Of a stretch of 64,000 nucleotides of DNA, positions 53,638-63,281 are shown piece after piece. The translations under genes and the position numbers were made by a program. Position 1 is the stretch's first letter; the number at the start of each line of letters is the position of its first letter. Below the pieces are notes generated by a model. It was not told where the DNA came from. It saw nothing but the letters and a program-made list of their open reading frames with translations, and did not search any database. The DNA comes from an uncultured Desulfobacterium sp. (lineage in GTDB: Bacteria; Desulfobacterota; DSM-4660; Desulfatiglandales; Desulfatiglandaceae): the NCBI GenBank assembly GCA_900258555.1, contig LT984857.1, positions 385,795-449,794 of the forward strand, given 5' to 3'.

Positions 53638-53703
53638 TAGCTATTAGCTTGATGAGGATAGAAAATTATATATTTTTTAATATAATCATTCAGCTAAAAG
53701 CTA
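53638..53703. repeat. Imperfect inverted repeat of AGCTATTAGC-like units
   Basis: The 18 bases at 53638-53655 and 53686-53703 are inverse copies with three mismatches, around an AT-rich loop. Further TAGC units continue to about 53720. It may terminate the tyrS transcript or belong to a dispersed repeat. Confidence 0.5.
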
Positions 53704-53728
53704 TTGGCTAATAGCTGACAGTTATTTC

Positions 53729-54979
53729 TCAATCACCCATTAGGATTCTGGTATACCTTTTTTTGCCTGCCCTCAGGAGAATGGCATTGCCGTTAAGGTT
53801 TTCCGTGCTGATCATCTGATCAAACACCTGAATCCTGTCGCCGTTCAGATAGCCGCCTCCCTGGGAGATCAATCTTCGCGCCTCACTTCTTGTGCCACAA
53901 AGCCCGGCCATTTCGAATAGAACATAGGCCGGGATGCCCTGCTCAAGCCTTCCTCTGGTGATGTTGTAACTGGGGCCATGATCATCCGAGCCTGTTTCAG
54001 AGGCCTCTTGGGGGAGTCCGGCAGAGAAAAAACTCATGGATTCAGCCCGCGCTCGGTCTGCTGCCTCTTTGCCGTGACACAACATGGTTGCCTCATAGGC
54101 CAGCACGGCCTTTGCCTCTCTGATATCTGCGCCGTCAAGTGCTCCCAAACGCCTGACTTCATCCATCGGAATGAGGGTGAAAAGGGCTAGAAAACGCTCC
54201 ACATCGCGGTCATCCTGGTTGATCCAATACTGGTAATAATGATAAGGGGAGGTAAGTTCCGGGTCGAGCCAGACTGCACCCTTGTGAGTTTTTCCCATCT
54301 TGATGCCCGCAGATGTAGTCAACAACGGCAGGGTCAGTCCGTGCACTATTTCCTGTTCCAGTCTCCTTGTCAGGTCAGCGCCGGCAATGATATTTCCCCA
54401 TTGGTCGTTTCCGCCGATCTGCAGACGACAGTCATGATGCTTGAACAGGTACCAGAAGTCATATGACTGGAGTAACATGTAATTGAATTCTATGAAATTA
54501 AGTCCTGTTTCAAGCCTCGCCTTATAACTCTCTGCGGTCAGCATCCGGTTGACGCTGAAATGACGGCCGATGTCCCTTAGAAAATCAATATAGCCAAGGC
54601 CTGTCAGCCAATCGGCATTGTTCACCATTATGGCCTTTCCATTGCTGAAATCAATAAAACGGCTTAGCTGCTTTTTAATACATTCGGCATTCTCATTGAT
54701 TTCTTTACGGTCCATTATGGGCCGCATTTCGGTCTTGCCGCTGGGGTCGCCGATAAGGGCGGTGCCCCCGCCTATTAAGACTATCGGCCTGTGGCCGACC
54801 CGCTGCATATGCACCAGACTCATTATGGGAAGGAGACTCCCTGCGTGCAGACTTCTGGCCGTAGGGTCAAAACCTATGTAACACGTAGTGGGCCTATTCA
54901 ATTGTCCGGCCAGCAGATCCCGGTCGGTCACCTGCTCAATAAAGCCTCTTTCATCAAATATATCAATTATGTTTTCCAA
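53729..54979 (-). CDS. tyrS: Tyrosyl-tRNA synthetase
   Basis: The 416-residue class I enzyme charges tRNA-Tyr. The HIGH-type motif is in FDPTARSLHAGSLLPIM, the tyrosine-binding region in GGTALIGDPSGKTEMRP, the KMSKS-type loop is KMGKTHKGAVW, and a C-terminal S4 RNA-binding domain (from about residue 350, with RSEARRLISQGGGYLNGDRI) is present. The start codon is TTG at 54979 with AGGA five bases upstream, inside the end of rodZ. Housekeeping; normal length. Confidence 0.92.
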   Translation of the reverse strand: MENIIDIFDERGFIEQVTDRDLLAGQLNRPTTCYIGFDPTARSLHAGSLLPIMSLVHMQRVGHRPIVLIGGGTALIGDPSGKTEMRPIMDRKEINENAECIKKQLSRFIDFSNGKAIMVNNADWLTGLGYIDFLRDIGRHFSVNRMLTAESYKARLETGLNFIEFNYMLLQSYDFWYLFKHHDCRLQIGGNDQWGNIIAGADLTRRLEQEIVHGLTLPLLTTSAGIKMGKTHKGAVWLDPELTSPYHYYQYWINQDDRDVERFLALFTLIPMDEVRRLGALDGADIREAKAVLAYEATMLCHGKEAADRARAESMSFFSAGLPQEASETGSDDHGPSYNITRGRLEQGIPAYVLFEMAGLCGTRSEARRLISQGGGYLNGDRIQVFDQMISTENLNGNAILLRAGKKRYTRILMGD

Positions 54980-54980
54980 T

Positions 54981-55973
54981 TTAATCCTGTGCCTGTTCCC
55001 TCTTATAGCCGGAAGGAAGGCTTAGTTTTATAACCTGGCCTGGTGCGCCCAGAGTCTTTATCTGCTGACCGTTCAAATCAAGCTCAATGCCCGCGGCATT
55101 TCCGATCAATAGTTCAAAGCCCTTTTTCCCATTCCAGACAAAATACTCATTGGGCATAAACATATATTCCCTGGGTTCCTGTTCATCCACGAAGACCCTC
55201 ATCCATGTCTTTTCCCTGATATTGGCCTTGAGGGTAAGCGTCTGTTCCGGGACAGCGGCAGGGGATTCAGCCGGGGTCGCAACACTTGCCGGTACAACAA
55301 CATCTTCCTGGACGGCTTTGGGTTGACCGACGTCCTGCGATACAGGTGCAGGTGCAGGATTAGGCTGCAAGATATTGTTTGCTGCCTCGGGCACTGTTTC
55401 CTTTGAAACTTCCTTTTCCTGTGCCGGAGCCGGCGGACTCTGCACGTTCGGCACCTCAACCTCGCCCTGGGGTTGAACAGACAGACTCACGGCCTCCGGG
55501 GCCTTATTTATTTTTAGTATGTCTTTTATATTTATGTAGCCCCTTTTCCAAAGGGCAAAACCAACAGCAACAGCAAGTAAAAGGACCAGTATTAAAACGA
55601 TCAGGGGCCTTTTACTACGGACCGGCTTGGTCAGTGGTCTTGGGGAGTCGGCCTTGACAGGGCAAGCCTTGTGGAACATGTCCAACAACATCACTTCCTT
55701 CAATCCAAGCGCCCGACCATAGGAACGGACAAACCCGCTCACAAAGGCAGGTGGAGGAAGTTTGTCCCATGCCTCGTTTTCCAGCGATTCAATGATATAT
55801 GGCCTCAGCCTGGTAATCTCAGATACCTTGGTCAGACTTAGACCTTTTTTCTGTCTTTCTTCCCTCAACAGGGCACCTATTGACAGGAGGGGCTGGGCCT
55901 TTTCCTGACCCTGGTCGGCAGGCTCCGGTTCACTAGATCCGGCACCCTGTTTATGTGATATTTCTGATTTCAT
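54981..55973 (-). CDS. rodZ: RodZ-like cytoskeletal membrane protein
   Basis: The 330-residue protein has an N-terminal helix-turn-helix domain (about 30-95: LREERQKKGLSLTKVSEIT), one membrane helix (about 124-142), a Pro/Val-rich periplasmic linker and a C-terminal DUF4115 domain (RVFVDEQEPREYMFMPNEYF to GAPGQVIKLSL). RodZ couples MreB filaments to the cell-wall elongation machinery. It starts the unit with tyrS. Its HTH-TM-DUF4115 order is diagnostic, although the linker is variable. Confidence 0.85.
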   Translation of the reverse strand: MKSEISHKQGAGSSEPEPADQGQEKAQPLLSIGALLREERQKKGLSLTKVSEITRLRPYIIESLENEAWDKLPPPAFVSGFVRSYGRALGLKEVMLLDMFHKACPVKADSPRPLTKPVRSKRPLIVLILVLLLAVAVGFALWKRGYINIKDILKINKAPEAVSLSVQPQGEVEVPNVQSPPAPAQEKEVSKETVPEAANNILQPNPAPAPVSQDVGQPKAVQEDVVVPASVATPAESPAAVPEQTLTLKANIREKTWMRVFVDEQEPREYMFMPNEYFVWNGKKGFELLIGNAAGIELDLNGQQIKTLGAPGQVIKLSLPSGYKREQAQD

Positions 55974-56111
55974 AATATCTTCTACAAATGAGGCAGCGTT
56001 AAAGAGTTATATTTTTTCCACGACCGAAGGATGCGATCCCGCTATAGAAAGGATTGATCCTGACCTGCGCAACAGCAACCCGGCGCAGAGACTGGGCAAA
56101 AGGGAAACGTC

Positions 56112-57083
56112 TTAAAAAATGATCTTTATATATGCCTGTTCTCTCAACCCCTTAATCCAAGATGAAAATTTCTTGCTGACCTCTTCTTTATAAAGGGTGT
56201 CGTAGATGGCGTCTCTAACCTCTTCGATTGTCTTAACCCCTGTCTCCTGCTTTTCCAGTACCTTGATGATCTGTATGCCATTTGGGCTGACGAAAGGGCC
56301 ACCGACTTCTCCCGGCGCCATCGTCTCTATTGTCTCCCTCAACTTCGTATCGAGTTGGGCGGGATTAAAAAAACCGAGATCTCCACCCTCATTGGCGCTG
56401 GGCCCTTGAGAATATGTCCTTGCTAGCTCGGCAAAGTCTTCTCCGGCCTTAACTCTTGATATGATCTCATCGGCCTTCATGGAAAGCGATGGGGGAACGG
56501 GCTCATTCGGGTTTTCATTAAAGAGCATGATGATAGCGAGCCTCACCTTCTCGTGACTCTTGAATTCATCGCCGTGATCGTCATAATACTGTTTGACTTC
56601 CTCTTCCCTGACAATAATCTTTGATTTTACCTCAAAGTCTATCAGCCTCATGTGCTCAATTTCTTTTCTGATGTTTTCCATGTAGTGTTCATAGGTAATT
56701 CCCTGAGCAGCAAGACCTGCGACAAGGTCTTCATGGGTCCACTGGTTACGTTCTTTTATCCTCTCAATAGCAGCATCCAGGTCACCTTGGGTGGCCTCGA
56801 TCCCAAGTTCACGGACCTTGTCACTCGCTATCTTTTCGTCAATCAGCAGATCAAGGACCTTTCGCCTCGCATCAATGTATCCCTCTTTATTCTGAGCCTC
56901 CAGGACAGAAGGCTCAACGCCGGAAAGTTCTCTGATCTTTCCATTGAGTTCATACAGGGTAATCACCTCGTTATTTACTATGGCTACGACCCTGTTGCAT
57001 ATCTCGGCCGAAGCAGGCGTGCAGAAAACAGGCCACATGGCATTTATTAAGACAATGATTAAAAACAGCTTGAACCATCTCAT
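56112..57083 (-). CDS. SurA-like periplasmic peptidyl-prolyl isomerase
   Basis: The 323-residue exported chaperone has an N-terminal signal peptide (about 1-26), the SurA N-domain (EICNRVVAIVNNEVITLYEL) and one parvulin domain (about 170-280; HEKVRLAIIMLF, GEDFAELARTYSQGPSANEG, DLGFFNP). It should help outer membrane proteins fold in the periplasm. SurA of enteric bacteria has two parvulin domains; one is common in this bacterial group. It lies 87 bases downstream of mfd on the same strand. Confidence 0.85.
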   Translation of the reverse strand: MRWFKLFLIIVLINAMWPVFCTPASAEICNRVVAIVNNEVITLYELNGKIRELSGVEPSVLEAQNKEGYIDARRKVLDLLIDEKIASDKVRELGIEATQGDLDAAIERIKERNQWTHEDLVAGLAAQGITYEHYMENIRKEIEHMRLIDFEVKSKIIVREEEVKQYYDDHGDEFKSHEKVRLAIIMLFNENPNEPVPPSLSMKADEIISRVKAGEDFAELARTYSQGPSANEGGDLGFFNPAQLDTKLRETIETMAPGEVGGPFVSPNGIQIIKVLEKQETGVKTIEEVRDAIYDTLYKEEVSKKFSSWIKGLREQAYIKIIF

Positions 57084-57170
57084 CTAGGATAACTCCGTTT
57101 GCTTTGATAAATCTTATCCTTTCAGCGTATCAGCAATAGATGAAAATTTAAATAAATTTTTTCATCTCAA

Positions 57171-60100
57171 TCAGGCACTAACGATCTGTTCTATCTCCTG
57201 ATGGATCTTTTTGATGTCGATCGGGTCTTCAAAGGGGCCTGTGCGGACATTCAATTTATTCCTGTCTATGAACTGAAACATTGTAGGCCTCTTGTTTACC
57301 AGATGGACAAGCCTTTCCGTGTCAATGTTGCTTTGATCGGAAAATGTCAGGGTAAGGCTTTTTGGCCCCACATCAAGTCTGGTGATTCCATTGTTTTTCA
57401 AAAGGATTCTCACGGACATCAGATCGAGCAGATTACGCACCTCCCGGGGCGGCTCGCCAAAGCGATCCTTGATTTCCTCTTCCATCTCATTGAGTTCTGA
57501 TTTTTCAATCAGCGCAGAGAGCCTACGGTATAAATTCAGTCTGACATCGGTGTCAAATACATAATCTCCCGGCAGAAAGGCTGGGACATCCACAACGATT
57601 TCAGGGTTGATCTCATCATGCCACTCTTCTCCTTTTAGCTCTGCTATTGCGCGTTCAATCAGCTTGACATAGAGCTCATAGCCCACCGCAGATATGTGCC
57701 CAGACTGGGCAAAGCCCAGTATGTTGCCGGCCCCCCTGATCTTGAGGTCATGCATGGCAAGGTGCAGGCCGGCCCCAAGGTGGGAGAAATCCATCAGGGC
57801 CTTAAGCCTCTTTTCCGCATCCTTTGTAAGCACTGCCCCCTCTGATAGCAAAAGGTATGCATATGCCTTTTCCTTGGCCCTTCCCACCCTTCCCCTCAAT
57901 TGATATATCTGGGCCAGACCCAGCCGGTCCACCTCGTTGATTATAATTGTATTGGCAGATGGGATATCAAGACCGGATTCTATGATTGTAGAACAGGCGA
58001 GGACATCAATTTCCCGGTTTAGAAAACGCATCATGGTTTCTTCAAGGTCCCTGGGCTTCATCTGGCCATGGGCGACCTCGGTCCGGGCCTGCGGAACGAA
58101 TCTTCTAAGCTGATCGGCCGCATGGTCAATGGTCTGCACCCGGTTATGGACAAAAAATACCTGACCTCCCCTTTCAACCTCAAAATTGATTGCCCTGGCG
58201 ATGAGAGACTCGTCGTAGTGGGACATGTGGGTCTGGATGGAAAGCCTGTCTTCCGGGGGGGTTTCGATGATGCTCAGATCCCTCACTCCCATCATGGACA
58301 TCTGTAAGGTCCGAGGTACAGGTGTAGCGGTTATGGCCAGCACATCCACCAGTGCCCTGAATTTCTTTAAGGCCTCCTTTTGCCTTACGCCGAAACGCTG
58401 CTCCTCATCAATCATCAAAAGCCCCAGATCTCCAAACTTCACGTCCTTCTGGATGATCCTGTGGGTGCCTATGAGAATGTCTATCTTACCGGTCCTGAGC
58501 TCCCCCAAAATACGAGTCTGCTCAGCCCTGGACTTGAACCTGCTTAAGATTCCCACCCGGACGGGATAGTCTTGAAATCTCTTTCGGAAGGTCTCGTAAT
58601 GCTGTTCTGCCAGCACAGTGGTAGGCACAAGAAAGGCCACCTGTTTTCCGTCCATTACCGCCTTGAATGCGGCCCTGACCGCTATCTCGGTCTTTCCGAA
58701 GCCCACATCCCCGCATATCAGCCTGTCCATGGGCTTATCCGATGTCATGTCATCCATTACGCTCTCGATCGCCTTGATCTGGTCAGGGGTCTCTTCATGT
58801 TCAAATGTGGCCTCAAATTCCCTGAAGTAGTTGTCCGGAAAGGAATAGGCGTGGCCCTTTCTATGGCTCCTTAAGGCATACAGCTCCACCAGCTGCCTTG
58901 CAATTCTTTTGACCGAATTTTTCGCCTTTTCCTTTGCCACATCAAAGGAGCGTCCTCCCAGTTGATCAAGCTTGGGGTTCCTTTCATCCGCCCCTGCATA
59001 TTTTTGTATAATGTTTATACGGTCGGCAGGGATGTAGAGCCTCGCATTATCTGCATATTCTATCACCACAAAATCATTGGCCTTTCCCCTGATCTCCATG
59101 TTTAAGAGACCTTCATACCTGCCGATGCCATGCTCTTCATGGACCACAAAGTCTCCGGCCTTGAGCTGGCTGAAACTGGTCCAGTTAATGCCCTCCCTCT
59201 TTGCCTTTTCCCGTCTGGCAAGTCCCTTTTTCGGGCCGAAGATCTCGTCTTCGCTGATCACATGGAGGCCGATATCCGACCAGGTAAAACCCTTTGAGAG
59301 CCTTCCGATACACACGGTCAACCCCGGGCCTGAAGGGACCTCGGCCCAACTCTCTACAATCTGAGCGAAATTGACATCGTAATTCTTGAGGATCTTTATT
59401 ATACGGTCCGCCTGCTGCTCTGTGCGGCTTACAAGGACCACCCTGGCCCTGTCCTCCAGCCATTTGGAGATCCTTTCAGCCAAAGGGGCGATTGAAACCC
59501 TGCCTTTTCCGGTAAGACAGACACTAAGGCCTTCTTCCAGAAAAAATTCCCCCTTGATGTGAATCTTTTTTCCCCGCTCGTCATCAGAGTAAAAATCAAT
59601 AGCGCTGAATTCAATTCTCTGTCTGAGGTCGAGGTTTGCTGTTATTTCCTCAAACGGCACAAGGTTGCCTTCAACAATGGGAAAAGGCACACCCCTTTCA
59701 GCCGCCTCTTTTTGGTATCTTTCAACGTCTGCTTGAAACCTCTCCGCAATCCTCTTTGACGCTGAAACGCCTGCATGCTCCAAATCAATGACAGTGACAA
59801 GGCCGTTTGAAGGAAGGTAATTAAAGATGGTGTCAAGACCCTCATAAAAGTGGGCTATCCATGCCTCCTGCCCTGAAAAGCCGGTTCCTTCCTCCTGTGT
59901 CCTGGGGAGCCGGCCCATGGATCTGGCCCTTTTAATGGCTGGCTCATCCATGATTATCTCGTTTGCAGGCAACAGGACCATCTCCTGCAAATGACCCAGA
60001 GACCTTTGGCTCAGGGGATCAAATTGCCGGATGGATTCCAGGCGGTCGCCCCAGAATTCCAGACGCACCGGCATGGGATATATGGGCGAATAGACATCAA

Positions 60101-60647
60101 TTACCCCTCCCCTTACAGAATAATCCCCACGCTCTTCAACTATGGATACCCTCTGATATCCGTTGGCCTCGAGTCTTCTCAGCAGGCTGTCCCTTTCCAC
60201 GTCTTCCCCTGCCTCCAGATACTCCAAAGACCTGACCAGCGCCTCTTTGGGTAATACCCTGAAAGAGACTGCTTCAAGGGAGGTGACCACAATGGAATTT
60301 TCCTCTGTCAACAGGGCATAAAGGGCCTGGAGACGGGCGGCTGCCAATTCCCTGTGAGGGCTTATCCCGGTGAGGGGAGAGATATCATAGGAGGGAAACT
60401 CATAAAGGTGCACCGGCCCCGCCGGTCTGCCGGCTTCTCCTGCGGACAGAAAAAAGGACAACTCGTGATAAAACCTTTGTGCCTCTTTTTTTTCCGCAAG
60501 TATTAGGAGACAAGGCCTTTTAAGACCCAGGCTGAGCCGTGAGAAAAAGTATGACTGAAGAGAGCCGGAAAGGCCGATAACGCTGAGCACCTTTTCGCCG
60601 TCATTAATCCAGCCTTTGAGCGCGGTAAGGTCATCAAGGTATTTCAT
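57171..60647 (-). CDS. mfd: Transcription-repair coupling factor
   Basis: The 1158-residue translocase displaces RNA polymerase stalled at DNA lesions and recruits UvrA. It has UvrB-like N-terminal domains, a CarD-like polymerase-interacting domain (about 490-550; FVVHEEHGIGRYEGL), a RecG-like helicase core with Walker A LICGDVGFGKTEIA, DEEQ in LLMIDEEQRFGVRQ, motif VI QLRGRVGRAKEKAYAY, and a C-terminal TRCF domain. The start overlaps the LD-carboxypeptidase stop by ATGA. Normal length. Confidence 0.94.
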   Translation of the reverse strand: MKYLDDLTALKGWINDGEKVLSVIGLSGSLQSYFFSRLSLGLKRPCLLILAEKKEAQRFYHELSFFLSAGEAGRPAGPVHLYEFPSYDISPLTGISPHRELAAARLQALYALLTEENSIVVTSLEAVSFRVLPKEALVRSLEYLEAGEDVERDSLLRRLEANGYQRVSIVEERGDYSVRGGVIDVYSPIYPMPVRLEFWGDRLESIRQFDPLSQRSLGHLQEMVLLPANEIIMDEPAIKRARSMGRLPRTQEEGTGFSGQEAWIAHFYEGLDTIFNYLPSNGLVTVIDLEHAGVSASKRIAERFQADVERYQKEAAERGVPFPIVEGNLVPFEEITANLDLRQRIEFSAIDFYSDDERGKKIHIKGEFFLEEGLSVCLTGKGRVSIAPLAERISKWLEDRARVVLVSRTEQQADRIIKILKNYDVNFAQIVESWAEVPSGPGLTVCIGRLSKGFTWSDIGLHVISEDEIFGPKKGLARREKAKREGINWTSFSQLKAGDFVVHEEHGIGRYEGLLNMEIRGKANDFVVIEYADNARLYIPADRINIIQKYAGADERNPKLDQLGGRSFDVAKEKAKNSVKRIARQLVELYALRSHRKGHAYSFPDNYFREFEATFEHEETPDQIKAIESVMDDMTSDKPMDRLICGDVGFGKTEIAVRAAFKAVMDGKQVAFLVPTTVLAEQHYETFRKRFQDYPVRVGILSRFKSRAEQTRILGELRTGKIDILIGTHRIIQKDVKFGDLGLLMIDEEQRFGVRQKEALKKFRALVDVLAITATPVPRTLQMSMMGVRDLSIIETPPEDRLSIQTHMSHYDESLIARAINFEVERGGQVFFVHNRVQTIDHAADQLRRFVPQARTEVAHGQMKPRDLEETMMRFLNREIDVLACSTIIESGLDIPSANTIIINEVDRLGLAQIYQLRGRVGRAKEKAYAYLLLSEGAVLTKDAEKRLKALMDFSHLGAGLHLAMHDLKIRGAGNILGFAQSGHISAVGYELYVKLIERAIAELKGEEWHDEINPEIVVDVPAFLPGDYVFDTDVRLNLYRRLSALIEKSELNEMEEEIKDRFGEPPREVRNLLDLMSVRILLKNNGITRLDVGPKSLTLTFSDQSNIDTERLVHLVNKRPTMFQFIDRNKLNVRTGPFEDPIDIKKIHQEIEQIVSA

Positions 60648-61555
60648 AAAACGCAGGATTCCTTGATTGTCAGCGTCATAAGATCGGTATCAAGCAAGGC
60701 GGTCATCCCTATTGGCAGGGCAATGTTTCTATCCCCGTGGCCCACGGGAAAGCCTGCGATCAGCGGGACATTAAGGGCTGAGGCGATGTCGGTCAAGAGG
60801 ACATTCAGGAGGGAGGTGTCCGAACACCCGTCAAAGTCTCCGGCAATGATGCCTGCAATCCCATTCAACACCCCTGCAAGTGAAAGGTGTGTCAGCATCC
60901 TGTCAATCCTGTAAAGGGGTTCATTGGTGTCTTCCATGAACAATATGCAGCCCCTAAGGGACGGCATAAACGGCGTACCCAGCAGGTGACTGATAAGGCT
61001 TAAATTCCCCCCGACTAAGGGACCTGCTGCTTTGCCTGGAATCAATATTTGACATGCCGACAGATCCATTTCTATCGGGCCATCAGGTGTCAACAGCCCG
61101 AGGAGACTTGTCAGGTTTGCCTGATCGGTCAAGGCTAACCCGCGCACCATCGGGCCGTGGAATGTAATCAGCCCGGTCTTCACATATACCGCTGTAAGGA
61201 TGGCGGTGATATCGCTATAGCCCGCCAGGATCTTGGGGTTTTTTGCGATCAGATCATAGCGGATTTTTTCAAGCAGCCTCATACTTCCGTATCCACCCCG
61301 GCCGCAGAAGACCGCCTTGATTTCATTGTCTTCAAACATGGCGTTAAAATCTGCCAGTCTGTCTTCATCCTTGCCTGCCAGATATCCGATCCTGTCTAAT
61401 ATGTGGGGAGCGGTCCGGAAAAGAAACCCCGCCTGTTCCAGGACCTTCAAACCAGCCTTTAGGTCGGATTCTTCTATCGGGCCGGCCGGGGAGACCACCC
61501 CTATAAGGTCTCCCTTTACCAGCCCAGGTGGCTTTATTATGTGTTTTGCGGACAT
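60644..61555 (-). CDS. LD-carboxypeptidase
   Basis: S66-family serine peptidase that removes the terminal D-alanine from tetrapeptide stems during peptidoglycan recycling in the cytoplasm. IGVVSPAGPIEESDL starts the fold, the nucleophile Ser is in FCGRGGYGSMRLLEK, and GGNLSLISHLLGTPF and GFPVGHGDRNIALPIG carry the later Glu/His region. I take the ATG at 61555 (303 residues), where similarity to the family begins; a TTG at 61618 overlapping coaX would add 21 residues. The ribosome binding site is weak for both. Resembles LdcA. Confidence 0.82.
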   Translation of the reverse strand: MSAKHIIKPPGLVKGDLIGVVSPAGPIEESDLKAGLKVLEQAGFLFRTAPHILDRIGYLAGKDEDRLADFNAMFEDNEIKAVFCGRGGYGSMRLLEKIRYDLIAKNPKILAGYSDITAILTAVYVKTGLITFHGPMVRGLALTDQANLTSLLGLLTPDGPIEMDLSACQILIPGKAAGPLVGGNLSLISHLLGTPFMPSLRGCILFMEDTNEPLYRIDRMLTHLSLAGVLNGIAGIIAGDFDGCSDTSLLNVLLTDIASALNVPLIAGFPVGHGDRNIALPIGMTALLDTDLMTLTIKESCVL

Positions 61556-61601
61556 GGTCGGATTTTCAACGCCGGCGAAGACATGGATAAACAAGGAGAG
61601 G

Positions 61602-62369
61602 TTATTTGTTTCTCTCAAAAATGATCATCAATCCCTCAATCGTTAAAAATTCTTCAACATGGTCAATCGTCTCAGAGACGTCACATATCAGGGGTGCGAG
61701 ACCTCCCGTTGCAACAACTTTAGGTTTTTCCCTCGACTCTTTTTTCATCCTGTTTACGATCCCGTCAACCAGTCCCGCATAACCGAATACAATGCCCACA
61801 TTCATGCTGTTGACAGTATCCCTGGCAATTGCACTCTTGGGCCTGGCAAAGATCTCCACCCTTGGGAGTTTTGAGGCCTTCAGAAACAGGGCCTCACAGG
61901 AGATCACCATGCCGGGTGATATGGCGCCGCCTATGTAAGAGCCGTCCTTGGATACGTAGTCAAAGGTTGTGGCTGTGCCGAAATCAATCACTATCAGCGC
62001 GGTGCGGTATTTTTCATATGCGGCAATGGAATTGACTATGCGGTCTGTCCCGACCTCTTTGGGATTATCATAGAGTACGGGCATGCCGATTTTTATTTCC
62101 GGTCCGACAATCAGTGGTTTTGCCTTAAAGTATTTGTCGGAAAAATTTACAAATGTATCCAGGAGAGGTGGAACAACGCATGAGATTATTACATCATTAA
62201 TCCTTGCGGGTTTGATGCCCCCGGACTTGAAAAGGGCATTCACTATTATTGCAAGCTCATCAACAGTGATATCCCTTTCAGTCCTGATGCGCCAGGACTT
62301 TAATATCTTTCCATTATCCGCCACACCCAAGACAATGTTGGTATTGCCTATATCAATACAAAAAAGCAT
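61602..62369 (-). CDS. coaX: Type III pantothenate kinase
   Basis: The 255-residue ASKHA-fold kinase phosphorylates pantothenate, the first step to coenzyme A. Nucleotide-binding motifs are LFCIDIGNTNIVLGV, ALIVIDFGTATTFDYV (with the catalytic Asp) and VVATGGLAPLI; the substrate region includes GTDRIVNSIAAYEKY. Normal length for CoaX. A G-rich ribosome binding site precedes the ATG. It lies 23 bases after folP and overlaps the possible longer start of the LD-carboxypeptidase. Confidence 0.92.
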   Translation of the reverse strand: MLFCIDIGNTNIVLGVADNGKILKSWRIRTERDITVDELAIIVNALFKSGGIKPARINDVIISCVVPPLLDTFVNFSDKYFKAKPLIVGPEIKIGMPVLYDNPKEVGTDRIVNSIAAYEKYRTALIVIDFGTATTFDYVSKDGSYIGGAISPGMVISCEALFLKASKLPRVEIFARPKSAIARDTVNSMNVGIVFGYAGLVDGIVNRMKKESREKPKVVATGGLAPLICDVSETIDHVEEFLTIEGLMIIFERNK

Positions 62370-62392
62370 ACCTTATTCCCCCCTTTACTCCT

Positions 62393-63238
62393 TTAAATAT
62401 ATCCCCTTTTAATGGCATCAGCCACCCTGACCGTATCCGCGGCCTTTTTTACATTATGCACCCTGACAATGTTCGCCCCATTGATTACGGCGCAGGCGAT
62501 TGCCGCCATGGTTCCGACATCTCTTTGATGTGGCCCGGCGTCGAGTATTTGCCCCAGAAATGCCTTATTGGAGACGCCCAACATAATCGGCCTGCCTGCC
62601 TCCAAAAACCGGTTGAGACCCCTTATAATCTGCAGGTTATGGTTAAGCGTCTTTCCAAATCCGATCCCCGGGTCCAGAATGATCATTTCCTCTTTAACGC
62701 CTGCCTTTACAGCGGCCTCTGATGCTGAATTCAGAAAACCGACAATTTCCGCTATGACATCAGAATAGACAGGGTTTTCCTGCATATTTTCAGGTGTACC
62801 CTTCATATGCATGAGGACAAGGGGGACTTCACTGTCTGCGGCAACGGAGACCATGTCCGGGTCAAATCTCAGCGCGCTTATGTCATTGATAATAACCGCA
62901 CCGGCCTTTATGGCCTCTCTTGCAACCGCTGCCTTGTAAGTGTCAATACTGATAGGGATTGATATCTGTCCTGAAAGGGCCTCAATGACGGGAATTACTC
63001 GATCCACTTCCTCATCAACAGATATCTTTTTGGAAAAGGGCCTGGTGGACTCACCGCCCACATCAATGATATCGGCTCCGTCCACGGCCATTTTAATGCC
63101 GTGCGCAACCGCCTTTTCCTCTTCAAGGTATCGGCCCCCATCTGAAAAGGAATCAGGTGTAACATTTAAGATCCCCATCACGTGGGTCCTTTGTCCCAGA
63201 TTAAGGGTGTGCCCCAACCAGCTCAATGACGGATGCAT
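62393..63238 (-). CDS. folP: Dihydropteroate synthase
   Basis: The 281-residue TIM-barrel enzyme joins p-aminobenzoate to dihydropterin pyrophosphate in folate synthesis. The signatures MGILNVTPDSFSDGGRYLEE and DIIDVGGESTRPF bind the substrates, IILDPGIGFGKTLNHN the pterin, and the terminal RVHNVKKAADTVRVADA the phosphate. Loops have normal length. GAGG is nine bases before the ATG, and the gene follows ftsH by 43 bases, an arrangement frequent in this bacterial group. Confidence 0.93.
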   Translation of the reverse strand: MHPSLSWLGHTLNLGQRTHVMGILNVTPDSFSDGGRYLEEEKAVAHGIKMAVDGADIIDVGGESTRPFSKKISVDEEVDRVIPVIEALSGQISIPISIDTYKAAVAREAIKAGAVIINDISALRFDPDMVSVAADSEVPLVLMHMKGTPENMQENPVYSDVIAEIVGFLNSASEAAVKAGVKEEMIILDPGIGFGKTLNHNLQIIRGLNRFLEAGRPIMLGVSNKAFLGQILDAGPHQRDVGTMAAIACAVINGANIVRVHNVKKAADTVRVADAIKRGYI

Positions 63239-63281
63239 GATTCAAGCCTCTTGAGACACGGTGTTGTCGGGTATGTATCCC

